Part shown: piece after piece, positions 47,942 to 59,300 of the stretch
How positions within the stretch are numbered: position 1 is the stretch's first letter
How the letters are laid out: each line of letters begins with the position of its first letter
Assembly: GCA_015680905.1 (NCBI GenBank)
Contig: CM027378.1
Coordinates: forward strand, 88,069,501-88,133,500
Length of the DNA: 64,000 nucleotides
Direction: 5' to 3'
Source: Coptis chinensis
Taxonomy: Eukaryota > Streptophyta > Magnoliopsida > Ranunculales > Ranunculaceae
The notes under the pieces: generated by a model
The model's database searches: none
Told to the model about the DNA's origin: nothing
Seen by the model: only the letters and a program-made list of their open reading frames with translations
Translations under genes and position numbers: made by a program

Positions 47942-50900
47942 AGTGTAATTGCTTTCCTCAACCTAAAGATATCTCTAACCATATAGAGGTTTTGACAAAA
48001 AGATAAAATAATACGTTGATATGGTATCATTTTGGTTACTTCGAGGCGTATAATTTTCATTTTTATATCTTCAGGTTTTGAAAACTATGTAAAGATGTTA
48101 TAAAGAGACTCATACTCAAAAGTCATGATTCTTAATGCTAGTTTTTGAAAACAAACCATAACTGGTGATCTCAGGCAACTTTCGTGTCGGCTCTTTATTG
48201 AACCCAATCTAGTCAGACTGTGGCTTCAATTATGTGTGTGTTAGGGGATTTACTACACAAGATGTAATGGGAAGGTTTATCTGATTTGACACTAGTGGAT
48301 GGTGGAACTAGGTCTCTTTGGTGGATTTTGGTAGTTTTGGTTAAAATATGGTGGAACCAATGCTCTGTTCTGATTATTGTAGGTACCTTGTCCTTGTTTG
48401 AATGTATTTGGTGGTTTGACAAACCCTGGAGGTGGTTGGGTTTGTGGCTTTGGGTGTTGCCTCCATGGTGCATTTGGTACATTGAAAACACACACTTTTT
48501 TTGGTGTAAGTGATGGTATGATGGTGAGCAAGGGACAATTGGTATCTGGTTTAAGTTGAGACAGAAAGTGCATGGTGATATGTGCGACCCTTAGTAACAC
48601 ATAACTGATCCTCAAACCGCCCTTAGAAGAATAGAGATTGCATACTTCTAAGGGTTGGTCTATATGGAATCCATTACCCGTTTTATTTTTGGAAAATCAC
48701 ATCACTATTGATGTATCGAGAATGTTTGCATAATGAAAACGGAGAAAAACAATTATTTTGACAAAGAAATGAAAATTTGTATTCTCGCTCCACAGGTTTG
48801 CACTTACTCAAACAACGAGTAAAAAGTATTTTACAAAGAATATACGAGATATATGTGGACTAAGGCTCCAGCACTTACAACCACACACTCCAAATGGAGC
48901 GGTCCAGTTACCTTAATGATGCATTTCCATGAAATGCATCAAGAAACCATGCTATGAATATTTATAGTCAGATATTCAAGATTATATATGTGGTCGTTTT
49001 AAGTAAGATTCCCCAAGACTATGCATATGAGATGGATGATATGCTATTAACTATATACTAATAATATAAATAGTTGGGGATCTTTATAGAAAAATATATG
49101 AAAGCATACACCCCCAATTCAAATAGAATGAAATGATGTAGTTGGAGTGTAATATGCAGAATGATAAGAGAATATTTGTGTAACCCATCATGGAACTTAT
49201 GTAATAACTCATTATAGTTGAATTGTCCAAAAGAGTGAGATGTTGGTAGTATATATCCTTCATGAGGCTCAATTGATGGGGAATAGGACATACCAGGTTT
49301 CTTAACTACTGAAATGATGGACTCTTGCGTTTGTATATTGGGCAAAGTCTCTTTACTAGAAAGGTTTAGAAAATTATGAATGATCTTAAAGGCAATTAGC
49401 TTAAGTGCAAATTTGAGGTTTCTTTGAAATGGTTTCGTGGTGCAGTCCTCAGAAATGGGTGGATTTTTTATGAATGGAGGTTGGATTTCAAGAGGTGTTA
49501 AATTGGGATGGTGGTGGTTGGGTGGTGGTTGTTCACATGATCTCAAAGACTTAGAGAATTCTTCATCTAGGTTTGGCGTTTCCATAAGATTATGGTTCAA
49601 TTCATATCTGTAATAGTAAGGATGTCACAAATTTGTTCTATCGATAAGTCTTGAACGACCAAACTAAATTGAAATCCACTTTCCACCATAGATTTTATTC
49701 TCTATTTTCCAAGCACTTCATTTTCTTTGTCCTCTCTGCCTAGATCTTCATAAAATTTCTCAATGCCATTTTCCAATACATACTCTTGAGTTTCTTTTGC
49801 CGGAGTTTCTCATTTATAGGTGATGATGCATTAAGGGATGTGAGAAAAACTGTGAATTCAGGTATATAGTCATCATCATAAGATTTGGAATTCTCATGAT
49901 AGTCACGATAGTCATCATCATTTAACTGGTTATGAGTATCAAGATGGGCTTTAGCAATGGGCTTTGTTATAGTAACACCTTGTTTCTCTTGTTAGTATTG
50001 TTTGCTTGGCCATTTCCTGGTAGAGTTAGCTGTGATGAATGGTGTAGTGGAATATGAATTTGATATGGATGGTGATGTGAATGGTAATGGGTTTTGGGTG
50101 AAACCATACTCTAACTAACCATATGGATACATGAATGATGGTTGACTATTTGTGGTGGAACTCCATGAATTGTCGGCATGATTAGAAAACTTTTGAGTGT
50201 ATGGATTACTAGGGAAACTTGAAAATTGAGGTTCATAATCATAAGGATTTCCCGTAGTAAACTCAAATTCGGTATATGATGGACAATGAGATAACTAGTG
50301 ATAAGGACTACCTCGAAAAGAACAAGGTTCTAGGGTTTCATTGTAATTCCATGACGGTTGCGATGCATATTGATAAGACATGAATGCTCAATCAATGATG
50401 ATGCACAAACAGTAGAAATTTATTTTTTTAGATTTTTGAAAATATTTGCTTGGTCTATAATTTACTATACCCTGTTCAGAGGAACAATTGGGCGTGAGAC
50501 TAGGATGGCTCTACTACACGTCTCAGAAGAGTAGGCAGTCACTTCACCAAGTGGTGTACTACCAAGAATCTCACTCACGATAAATCTGGGGGAGGGGAGT
50601 GAGGAAGGTAGTTGGTCCACCGGAATCTGGTAACTTATTACTCTAAATCCTTGTGGCTATATTTTTGTTCTTTTCTGGAGGAGCGTGACTACTTTGGGCA
50701 CTAGTTGATTGATTTTAATAAAGCAACGTCCAATTTACCTACATTGGGTAATGACTTCCCAATGGTTGTTATGTGACTTGGGTTTAGCCTTATGCGCGAA
50801 TGTAAATTGCAGTGCTAAAAGTAAAATTCAAACAATCACGTAAGCATGCTTGAACACACAAGATATCCTCTTACTTAAGCTTCAAGGAGGTTTAGAATTT

Positions 50901-51706
50901 ATATTTCAAACCATGCTTACACGCTGCTTGAGGAGAAGGCGACGTCGGTTGGCGCGTGATCTGAGAATCAGGCCTAACCTTTCGAGCTTTACCATATTTT
51001 AAATTACAATAAAGGCCCACTTAAAAAGCCTACAGGTTGGGTTTTTGATAATTTATACAAATTTGCCTTCAAGGGCCCAAACTTAAAACTAAACTAATAT
51101 TATACTAATATAATATATTAACTAGTTTTAGATTGATAACCTAGATTAACTAGAGTTACCAAGTTGATTCATAGTGTGTGAGCTATGATCCACAACTTGC
51201 CTCATACACTTGAACTTCCCAATGCAATTAAAACTCTAATTCCTTGGTAAGTATATAACTTAAACCAAATTTAACTCATGTTCATCATAAAGAATCAATC
51301 AAAAACTTATTTTTCCTATTTTTTTTTCATTTTTTTTTTTATCTTTAACTATTACAAATAAGTTCCACTGACTTCTCCTACTCTATTACAAAATCTGGGT
51401 TCATAGTACAACTATTCATCAAAAACCAACTGAGCTTCAAAAAAAACTGGACCCACATCTCTGGAGGTGACTAAGCGGTCGTCCCCTAGGTAGCTCACGT
51501 TCGCCCACTGACACCGGTGAAGTTTTGTTGTCTTTTGGCTGTGTCTTCAGCTCCTCTCCAGGTTGTTGGTCCTGCACCCTGATTTGCAAGAAAGTAGATC
51601 AGTACTAAAAAACAATAAAATAAAAAGGACAAAAATTGAAAAAAATAGAAATGGAGGGATGAGAATGATGCTTCCTTCATATATTCTCAACCAAGCACTC
51701 TTCTTC

Positions 51707-52991
51707 CTTCAAAAGAGTTTGTTTAGAAGTGAGGCTCATCCTAATTGTTTAGAGGTTGAGTTTAGGACTTGTGAAGAAGAAAGGTAGACTCTTGGTATAG
51801 ATTAGATTGGTTTTAAGCTAATGAAAATATGAAAGCTTCAGTTGTTAGTATTGAAATGACTTGAAAACATTTAAAGAAAGATTGACTAAAGATTGAAATA
51901 AGAACAAGTAGATAAGTTTGAAGATTGAAATAAGAACAAAGGAAAATAACAAGTTTTAATTAAAAGGAAATGAAGAACAATAAAGTAAAAACTTGAATTG
52001 AAAAACTAGACAAGAAATTAAATAAACCAAATGGTTTGGATCCTAAGACAATAGATGCTTTCTCTCTCCCCTACTTTTGGATTATATACCCTAGGGGTGC
52101 AAGTGGATATCCAAATATTCGAATCCGATTCGAATTCTTATTCAAAAAATCAAATATTATCCGAAAATTTCGGATATCAGATTCAGATTCAGATAATTTT
52201 TTATGTCCAAACTAGTTTCGGATACGGATTCAGATACTGCCATATCCGCATCCGAAAATATCCAATCCGATTTTAAAAATTAATAGTTATTATATATAAT
52301 TTATTTATTTATTTATTATTGTATAAAATATTATATAAAATCATAAACTAATAATATAAAATTATAATAACAAAATAATAACAATAAATGACAAATATAT
52401 ATATTTATAATAGTTTTTATAGTGGTAAAATGAATTATTCATAGCAAATAAAATTTTAATTAATATTAATTTTCGGATCGGATATTATCCGATATCCGAT
52501 TCGGATAATTTTTTTAATATCCGTCGGATTCGGATTCGGATATCGGTATAAATTTTTGGATGTTTGCACCCCTAATATACCCCTACTTTTGCCTTTTATA
52601 GATTTACCCTTCTCTATTACAAATGAGACACCTCACACTTTACTTTTGATTTTGTTTTTTGATTTCTTCTTGACCAAAGTAGGTTCTAGGATAATGTCAT
52701 ATTTTGAGATAAGGGACTCCATCTCTAGTCTTATGAATTGAGGGCTTTGACCTTTGACCTTGACTGTTGACTTTGACTTTTTCAGCATTTTTCCATAGCA
52801 GCTTCTAGTCTTTATAATAAGCGTGATTAAGACTCCTTTTGGTGTTAAGATGCAGCTTTTATAATAAGTGGTCTGAAATACTCTATAACCTTAAAAAGGC
52901 ACTAAAACCTATGAGTTGTCTTTTCGTTAAACGTAAGACGGGTTATAATGTAGCAATATACAGGTAATGAAACGTACATTTGGGAGCTGAT
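51707..52991 (-). repeat. 5' LTR of the nested retrotransposon, with nested MITE
   Basis: Same sequence as the repeat at 45113-45927, longer because of the hAT MITE at 52092-52574. Confidence 0.85.
52092..52574. mobile_element. hAT-type MITE (483 bp) inside the LTR
   Basis: Ends TAGGGGTGCAAG and TTTGCACCCCTA are inverted and match the hAT terminal consensus (TAGGG-TG). An exact 8-bp duplication ATATACCC flanks it (52084-52091, 52575-52582). The inside is AT-rich with repeated ATCCGA/TCGGAT units and no coding capacity. The sister LTR has a single ATATACCC at the same place (45491-45498), which proves the boundaries. Confidence 0.92.
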
Positions 52992-54532
52992 AAAAAACAA
53001 AACGAAACCTACCAAAAGTGCAACCACACAACCAAAAACTGTCACAAGCTTGTTCTTTTTACGTTTTGTTTGATCCATCAGCTCCGCATGGATTACTTTT
53101 AGCCACGAGATTCTTCTCATCCCATTCAAATCTTCAATATGTGGAACAAAAGACCAATTGATTCATGTTGGGTTAGGGAAGAAGATTTTCGTAGTCAAGT
53201 ATAGGGACATCAACCTCACAAGATCGTCTTCCATCTCAATCTTCTTTATAACACTTGTAATCTCATTATTTACTCCTAACAATTTGATTTCGTCCTCTCC
53301 TCCAAAGTAGATCTTCATAAACTCCGACTTGTTACTCTTTCGAACACTTTTTGCATACAACACCACAGTTTTCCCTTTCAAAGGCAACCCAAAAATCAAG
53401 GCAACGTCTTTCGCTCATCATCTACTCCTAAGTATGTCTCCAAAACTAACCAAACATCAATGTTTGCTTTTATTGTAATGTTAACATTCAACCTATTTTC
53501 AATAAAGACACAAAAAAGGCGTGTAAATGGTGTGTCCATCATTGTTTCCTTGTGCACTTCCGTTATGTCACCTCCAATCAAATCCACAATCTCAACCATT
53601 AACTTCAAACTTGACCTATAACTCAACAACTCACTTTTCACCAAATTTTGTTTACCCTTCCCCTCTATCTTTTCTTTGCCTTTCATTTTTGGGTTTACAC
53701 TTGTTGAGGTAGTTGAACGTATCCTTACTTTGTTTGGGAATACTCAGTTTAGATTTAGATTTTCCAACAACATCGACCTTCCCTTGCAGCATAACCTGAA
53801 AGAAAATTAATGATTTAGTAGCTTGTTTTAACCAATTTCCACTGCAACATTCATGTTGCCATTGCTTTTTTGACTACAACATGGATGTTTCAGTGGAAAA
53901 CATGCCTCAAAACTCAAACAAATATCACCAATTTAAGCCTCAAACAACACTCATGTTGCATTCGACCCAAACACTCATGTTGAAGTGGAATTTAACACTA
54001 CAACATCCATGTTGCATTGGGATTTGACAGTGCAACATTATTCTTGTTGCAATGGTAAGGCACACTGCAAATCAACCCTAGTATATTCAATGCAACACTC
54101 ATGTTGCAGTGAATACATTCAACAAGTTTTAACCAATTTATTTCCAATTTTTCATAAAATGAAAATCGTAGTATATCAAAATGGTGAAACTATCAATGAA
54201 ATTTGGGTTCTAACCTTTTTGCCATCTGGTTGTCCTTTTTTTGGAGTAGATTTTGTGCTTGCTTGCACATGATTGTTTGAATCGTTACTTTTTTTTTTCA
54301 TTACGGTTCTTCATTTTGAAATTTGGGTTTAATTTAGGGGAACTAGGGTTTTTTGTTTGCAATCTAATTGTTATTGGTGTATTTCTTTTTTTATCTATTT
54401 ATCTAATTTTGATTTATGCTTAAGGGACAAATTTTTAATATTACCAACAAATGGACCGGGTGGGCTTTTGACATAATTAGAAAAGTCAGTGTCTTTTTTC
54501 CATAATTAAAATGGAACATTGGACCAATCTTC

Positions 54533-55126
54533 TATTCAAATGGACGCTTGTTTGAAGACGAAATTAGGATTCTTCAATGATTAGTAGAATGGCTTAAAGA
54601 ATAATTCAACAACAGGATTTTGATTAAGTAGAATGACTTAAAGAATTTCTGAGCCCTTCAAAATTCGCTAATATTTGAATGAAATTTACGAACCTAGTTT
54701 TGTTTCTACTTTTAGGGTCAATTAGATCAGAACGCACAATGATGGTGTTCTCCGTAATGATGGTGTATGGCTGTAATGGTGCATGTATTATAGTGGGAAA
54801 GGGGTTTAAGGGTAAGCCAGTAATAATGACAGTAATAGGTGATTATGTCATGAGATGAAGTCAAGTGATGAGTCACCAATCCATTGAATATGTGAATGTT
54901 GTTGAGTGTGCAAGTGTTGCTGAATGTGCAAGTGTTGCTAAGTGTGCGAATGTTGCGGGTGTTAGTTTGTCTAGGGGTCGCATTACACTAAGGGAGTCAT
55001 TGTGTGTGCACATCACGTGACTGATGGGATGTCCCTTACACCCCAGATATTTTGATTTAGTGCGTTCGTGACGATGCCTGGTTTAAATTAAAAGAGAATT
55101 AAAATAAAAAGTTCAATCCGTATATC
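54533..55126 (+). repeat. Dispersed repeat, copy B
   Basis: Ordered matches to 22755-23126 (CAAATGGACGCTTGTT, AGGATTCTTCAATGATTAGTA, CTACTTTTAGGGTCAAT, TTCGTGACGATGCC, AAAAAGTTCAATCCG). An extra segment of about 300 bp (54740-55040), including an 18-bp minisatellite, is absent from copy A. It lies just upstream of the ULP gene and could be part of the MULE's outer end. Confidence 0.6.
54891..54960 (+). repeat. 18-bp minisatellite, about four units
   Basis: Unit TGTGCAAGTGTTGCTGAA and variants, four in a row at 54891, 54907, 54925 and 54943. Confidence 0.8.
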
Positions 55127-55127
55127 A

Positions 55128-56350
55128 TGTTGGAATCTCTAAGTAATATTTCAATCTACTTAAGTGAGAGCAAAGTAGAGGAGGAGAACTTTGTGAGTTC
55201 TCTCCACTTGTGTGCTTGAAGATAGTCCCACATTACTTATCCACCACTAACACAACAAGTGTAGGAACCGTTATGGTCGCATCGAATGACTACGAACCGC
55301 GAAACACCATGCGCAGCGGAATAAAGGTGTTTCACGATTTTGTTTAGGAATCAAACCTTTAGATCAGCTGTGATAACTCTGAGAATCCAAGCTCTATGAA
55401 TCAGCAACCTCTTGATCTTCTATTGTATTCATATCCTTAGAATGGACATTGTGTGGGCAACGATCTACCACCCTTTTCTTTCTCTCTTGGCCTCTCTCAC
55501 TCACAAAGTCAGAACCGATTTTGGAACTAACCTTTCTTGAGAAAGCCTTGAGTAATTTCGGCCAGAGAAAAAAGGTTTCTATTTATATGCTACAACAAGG
55601 ACCATGAGGAGAAATCAAGGTTAGGTCTTATGACGGGCTTGGGCTTCCCATGTTCGCCCAGAACACACGGCCCAAGTCCGTCAACAAATGGCTTATTCCA
55701 CTAAAGGTCATTGTTGCACTACCGCCCTAATCCTAAATTACGTGTTACGTTTATGGGCTCCATATTATATGCTTGTTGATCTCCCCGTGTTTAAGATATC
55801 GAATGCCCGTTGATTAAGTCAAGTTACTGACAACTACATTAATCAACTTCTTATGTCTTTGAGTAGTACCACTCAACCTCATTGTCATGTCGGATTAAAT
55901 CCACCTGCAGGGTTTACATGACAATCCTTATGAGCTCCTCAAGGGGACATCATCAACCCGACTTCCTGCGAGTCACGGATTCCTTCTATAATCAATAGCA
56001 CACCTTACATACAATGTCATTACCCAATCCATTGAGTTTGTTGATTCATAAATGAATCTCACTCATTGATGATTTAAAGCAATGTACAATGCACATAAGT
56101 GCTCGTTATTATATCCGGATTAAGAGGACAAGCATCCATAATAACAGAGGTGTTTGTTCTCTTATATAGTCAGTATAAAGATAAACAACCTCACTTGGTC
56201 CTGTTCAATACACACAAAGTGTACTAGTGTAATTCTGTAGTCAAGATAGACTAATACCAGATTATACTACAACCGTACCAATGGTTTATCCAAATCCATC
56301 TAGGTTGTGAACGTTTACTTATACTTTATAAGGGTATACCGAACCTTCAG
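55128..56350. mobile_element. Ty1/copia LTR fragment
   Basis: Starts TGTTGGAATC and carries phrases I associate with long plant Copia LTRs (CATGCGCAGCGGAATAAAGG, CATAATAACAGAGGTGTTTG, CTAGTGTAATTCTGTAGTCA). No gag-pol is attached. It ends where the integrase of the neighbouring gypsy element begins, so one has cut the other. Orientation not determined. Recognition is from memory of such LTRs. Confidence 0.5.
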
Positions 56351-59300
56351 ACAATGTTGTTCTAAATGAACTTTATGACGTCATGTTCTCGAATGAAGAC
56401 AAAGGGAACTGCTTCTATCCACTTGGGGAAGTAATCCGTAAGAATCGGATATTGTCAGGAGCAGTTGGTAGAGGTCTTACGATATCAGTTCCTCACTGTG
56501 CAAATGGCCATGGATTGGCCAATGGGTGCAGTTCTGTTGCTGGTGCATAGATTAGCGGAGCATAGCATTGATATTTTTCACATTTGTGAGCAAAAACTTG
56601 TGCATCCTTTTGCATATAAGGTCAAAAGTACCATTGTCTTAGGATCTTGAGAGCTAGTGTTCTGCCCCCAACATGGTTGCCACAAATTCCTTCATGAACT
56701 TCTCGCATAACCTATTCAGAAAGGTGTGGGAGAGACATCTGAGATGAGGTCCTAGAAAAGACTTCTTGTACAGATTGTCTCCAATGAGGGTGAATCTTTG
56801 TATATTTGCAAGCAGAGGCCTTGCTATATTCTTATCCTCAAGGAGTATTCTATCTTTGAGGTAGGACTTATATGGATCCATCCAACTTGGAGTAATGGCT
56901 AGAACAACACAAACTATTGTAACTGGGATCTAAATGCTAAATTTCTCTTAGAAATCTATAGAGATGGAACGTGACTCACTGTTGCCCAACATCAAGGCAA
57001 CATATGCCAAAGCATTTGTGTGTCGATTTTCAGATCAAGGCAGCTGATAGAACTGAATGTTCTCAAACTTTCCTTGAAGGCCCATTACCAGTTCCAGGAA
57101 TTTGGACATTCGTTCGTCCCTGGCCTCATACCCTCCATCAACTTGGAACACAACCAGCTATTAGTCACTAAAAATTGTGAGGTGTGTTAGGCCCAGGTCG
57201 AGGGCCATTGTGAGGCCAGCAAGTGTCACCTCATACTCTGCCTCATTGTTAGAGGCGTTCCAACCTAATCGAATGGATTTTTCCAGCCGCATATTGTCAG
57301 GAGTAACTAACACAGCTCTAACTCCTGCACCTCTGTCATTTGAAGATCCATCCACAAACAGCCGCCATCCGGAGCTCGAATCCCATGGGTCTGGACAGGA
57401 CTTTGGAGATTCAGGCAAGTTGCCATAATCAGAACTGGGGGTGGTTGAATCGTACCCCGTCTAGGTCATTGGGAAATTTCCCAAGAATTCTACTAGTGCC
57501 TGACCCTTCCTGAGATTCTGGGGACGTAAATAATATAATATTCTAACAGTTGCACAGACCATTTAGCTAGCCTTCCTGACCTGTTCGGTCGTTCCAAAAT
57601 TGATCGCAATTGGTACTCTGTGATCACTCTGATGGTGTGTGACTGGAAGTACGGTCGTAATTTCTCTGTGGCAAAAACCAGTGCTAAAGCGACTCTTTCG
57701 AGTTTAGGGTACCTTGTTTCTACTGGTAGGAGCGTCTAGCTTAAGAAATAGATAGGTTTTTCAACCTTCTTTTCATCCACGCATATCAGTACAGAACTGA
57801 TGCCGTAGTCAGATGAATAGAGATAAAGACCCAGGACTTCTTCCTCAACTAGCTTTGAAAGGATTTGTGGTGCCCCCAGGTATGTTTTGAGTTGATCGAA
57901 CGCCTTTTGGCACTCTTTCGTCCATGCGAAGGAGGTGTTCTTTCGCAGTAACTGAAAGAGGGGTTTGCACTTATCTAAACTCTTGGAGATGAACATGTTC
58001 AGAGCTGCTAACCTGCCTGTAACTTTTTGAACCTCTTTCGTGTTTTTAGATGAGGGCATTTCTATGAGAGCTCGAATCTGATCTGGGTTCGCCTCAATCC
58101 CTCTCTTAGTAACTAGGTACCCTAAAAACTTTCCTTATGATACAGCGAAAGCACATTTCGCAGGGTTGAGCTTCATGCGATATTCTCGAAGCACGTCAAA
58201 TGCACATTTCAAGTGGGAGAGATGATCTCCTTGTTTCAGACTCTTGATCAGGAGATCATCCACATACACCTCCATAATGTCGCCTATTAATCTTTCGAAC
58301 ATCTTGTTTACCAAACGCTGGTATGTGGCTCCTGCATTTTTCAATCCGAATGGCATGACCTGATATCAGTACAGGCCATCCTCAGTTATGAAACTAGCAT
58401 GCTTGTGGTCCTCCTCATGTAAGGGGATCTGTTTGTAGCCTGACGATGCATCTATGAAGGATAGCAATTCATGTCTAGCCGTCGCATCCACCAACTTGTC
58501 AATTCGTGGCAGAGGATAGTTGTCTTACGGACATGCACGGTTCAAATCCATGAAGTCAATATAGATTCTCCATGACCCATTCTTCTTTCTTACTGGGACA
58601 ATATTAGAAATCCAGGTAGGAAAATTGATTTCCCTGACAAAATTAGTTGCCTTTAGTTTTTCAACTTCAGCTTTTACCGCTTTAGATCTATCAGCACCTA
58701 TCCTTCTCGATTTCTGCTTGACTACTTATGCATCACTGCGGACATTGAGCTGGTAGCATGCCATGTGGGGGTCAATCCCTAGCATTTTTTTGAATGACCA
58801 AGCAAACACATCTCTGTGCTCTCAGAGGAACTGTATCAGAGCTTGGCACTCTTCAAAACTCAACAAGGTGCCGATGAAAGTGGTTTTTGGCAAGCTACCA
58901 CCTACAATTTGCACTTCCTCTAACGGCTCTAGTGAGGGGGGATCCTCCCTCTCTCGTGGGACCAAGTCTGGGAGAGGTGGATCCACCTATAATTGCTATT
59001 TGGCAGGTCGCCCCACCTCCATTGGTTCAAAAGGGAGTGGGGACTGCTTTGTCGCCAGTGCGTAGCATGCTTTGGCAGCCACCTGATCCCCTCTGATTAT
59101 CTCAATTTTCCTATTATGCAAGAACTTCAGACATTGGTGATAGGTGCTAGGAATAGCTCGGAGTCTGTGCAACCAAGTCCTGCCCAAGATCATATGATAG
59201 GGTATGTTAGCTTTTACTACGACAAAGTTTATGATGAGAGTTACCAGACCAATAGCTACGGGTAGTTGGATCTCCCCAACTTTCAAAGCTTTGTCCCCAC

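Larger units (their letters stand above)
45113..52991 (-). mobile_element. LTR retrotransposon nested in the ULP gene intron, non-autonomous-looking
   Basis: Direct terminal repeats: 45113-45927 (3' LTR for a minus-strand element) and 51707-52991 (5' LTR, which carries a nested hAT MITE). Next to the 3' LTR is a polypurine tract on the minus strand (TTTGGGGGTGG, about 45928-45940) followed by the LTR start TGATCAGCTCCC. The internal region has gag-like, Pro/Asn/Gln/Tyr-rich minus-strand frames (50380-48213, for example VPNAPWRQHPKPQTQPPPGF) but no reverse transcriptase, RNase H or integrase that I can see. Lineage is Ty3/gypsy-like (Athila/Tat-style polypurine region), not certain. By eye the LTRs differ at roughly 5 percent over their first 250 bp, which suggests a few million years. 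The gag-like part is broken. Confidence 0.75.
42711..53800 (-). pseudogene. ULP1/C48 cysteine protease gene of a KAONASHI-type MULE, interrupted
   Basis: Minus-strand multi-exon gene. Exon 1 (about 53800-53013): basic start, then a DUF1985-like part (IFGLPLKGKTVVLYAKS, KIYFGGEDEIKLLGVN, EMEDDLVRLMSLYLTTKIFF, WSFVPHIEDLNGMRRISWLK). Exon 2 (45020-44876): YWVCEHTKIITPIDGFESAE, QWRSVLDLKEMGLENV. Exon 3 (44598-43935): coiled coil and Lys-rich stretch. Exon 4 (43825-43738), exon 5 (43512-43428, INWYMVDVCKEMSRELKKR), exon 6 (about 43337-43130) with SLGDDVILCFFPMIHGKYNN and the catalytic His in GNH (43199-43201), and exon 8 (42819-42711) with the catalytic Cys in NCALYVRLFMETLA (42810-42812). Borders follow GT-AG. 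Frame changes in exons 1-3 and several stops (for example at 43196-43198, where Trp is expected) make it dead. A 7.9-kb retroelement lies in the first intron. Confidence 0.82.
42644..54111. repeat. Dispersed palindromic motif CAACATCCATGTTG and variants
   Basis: Copies seen at 42644-42660, 43587-43606, 44681-44701, 44761-44783, 44795-44815, 44832-44845 (half), 53841-53860, 53873-53896, 53943-53960, 53969-53988, 53997-54021, 54031-54056 and 54091-54111, plus 41541-41552 and 41818-41831 at the SINE. The fullest form, near 44795, extends to (CACT)GCAACAT CC ATGTTGCAGTG. All lie in introns or flanks of the ULP gene; none is inside the nested retroelement. Confidence 0.8.
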
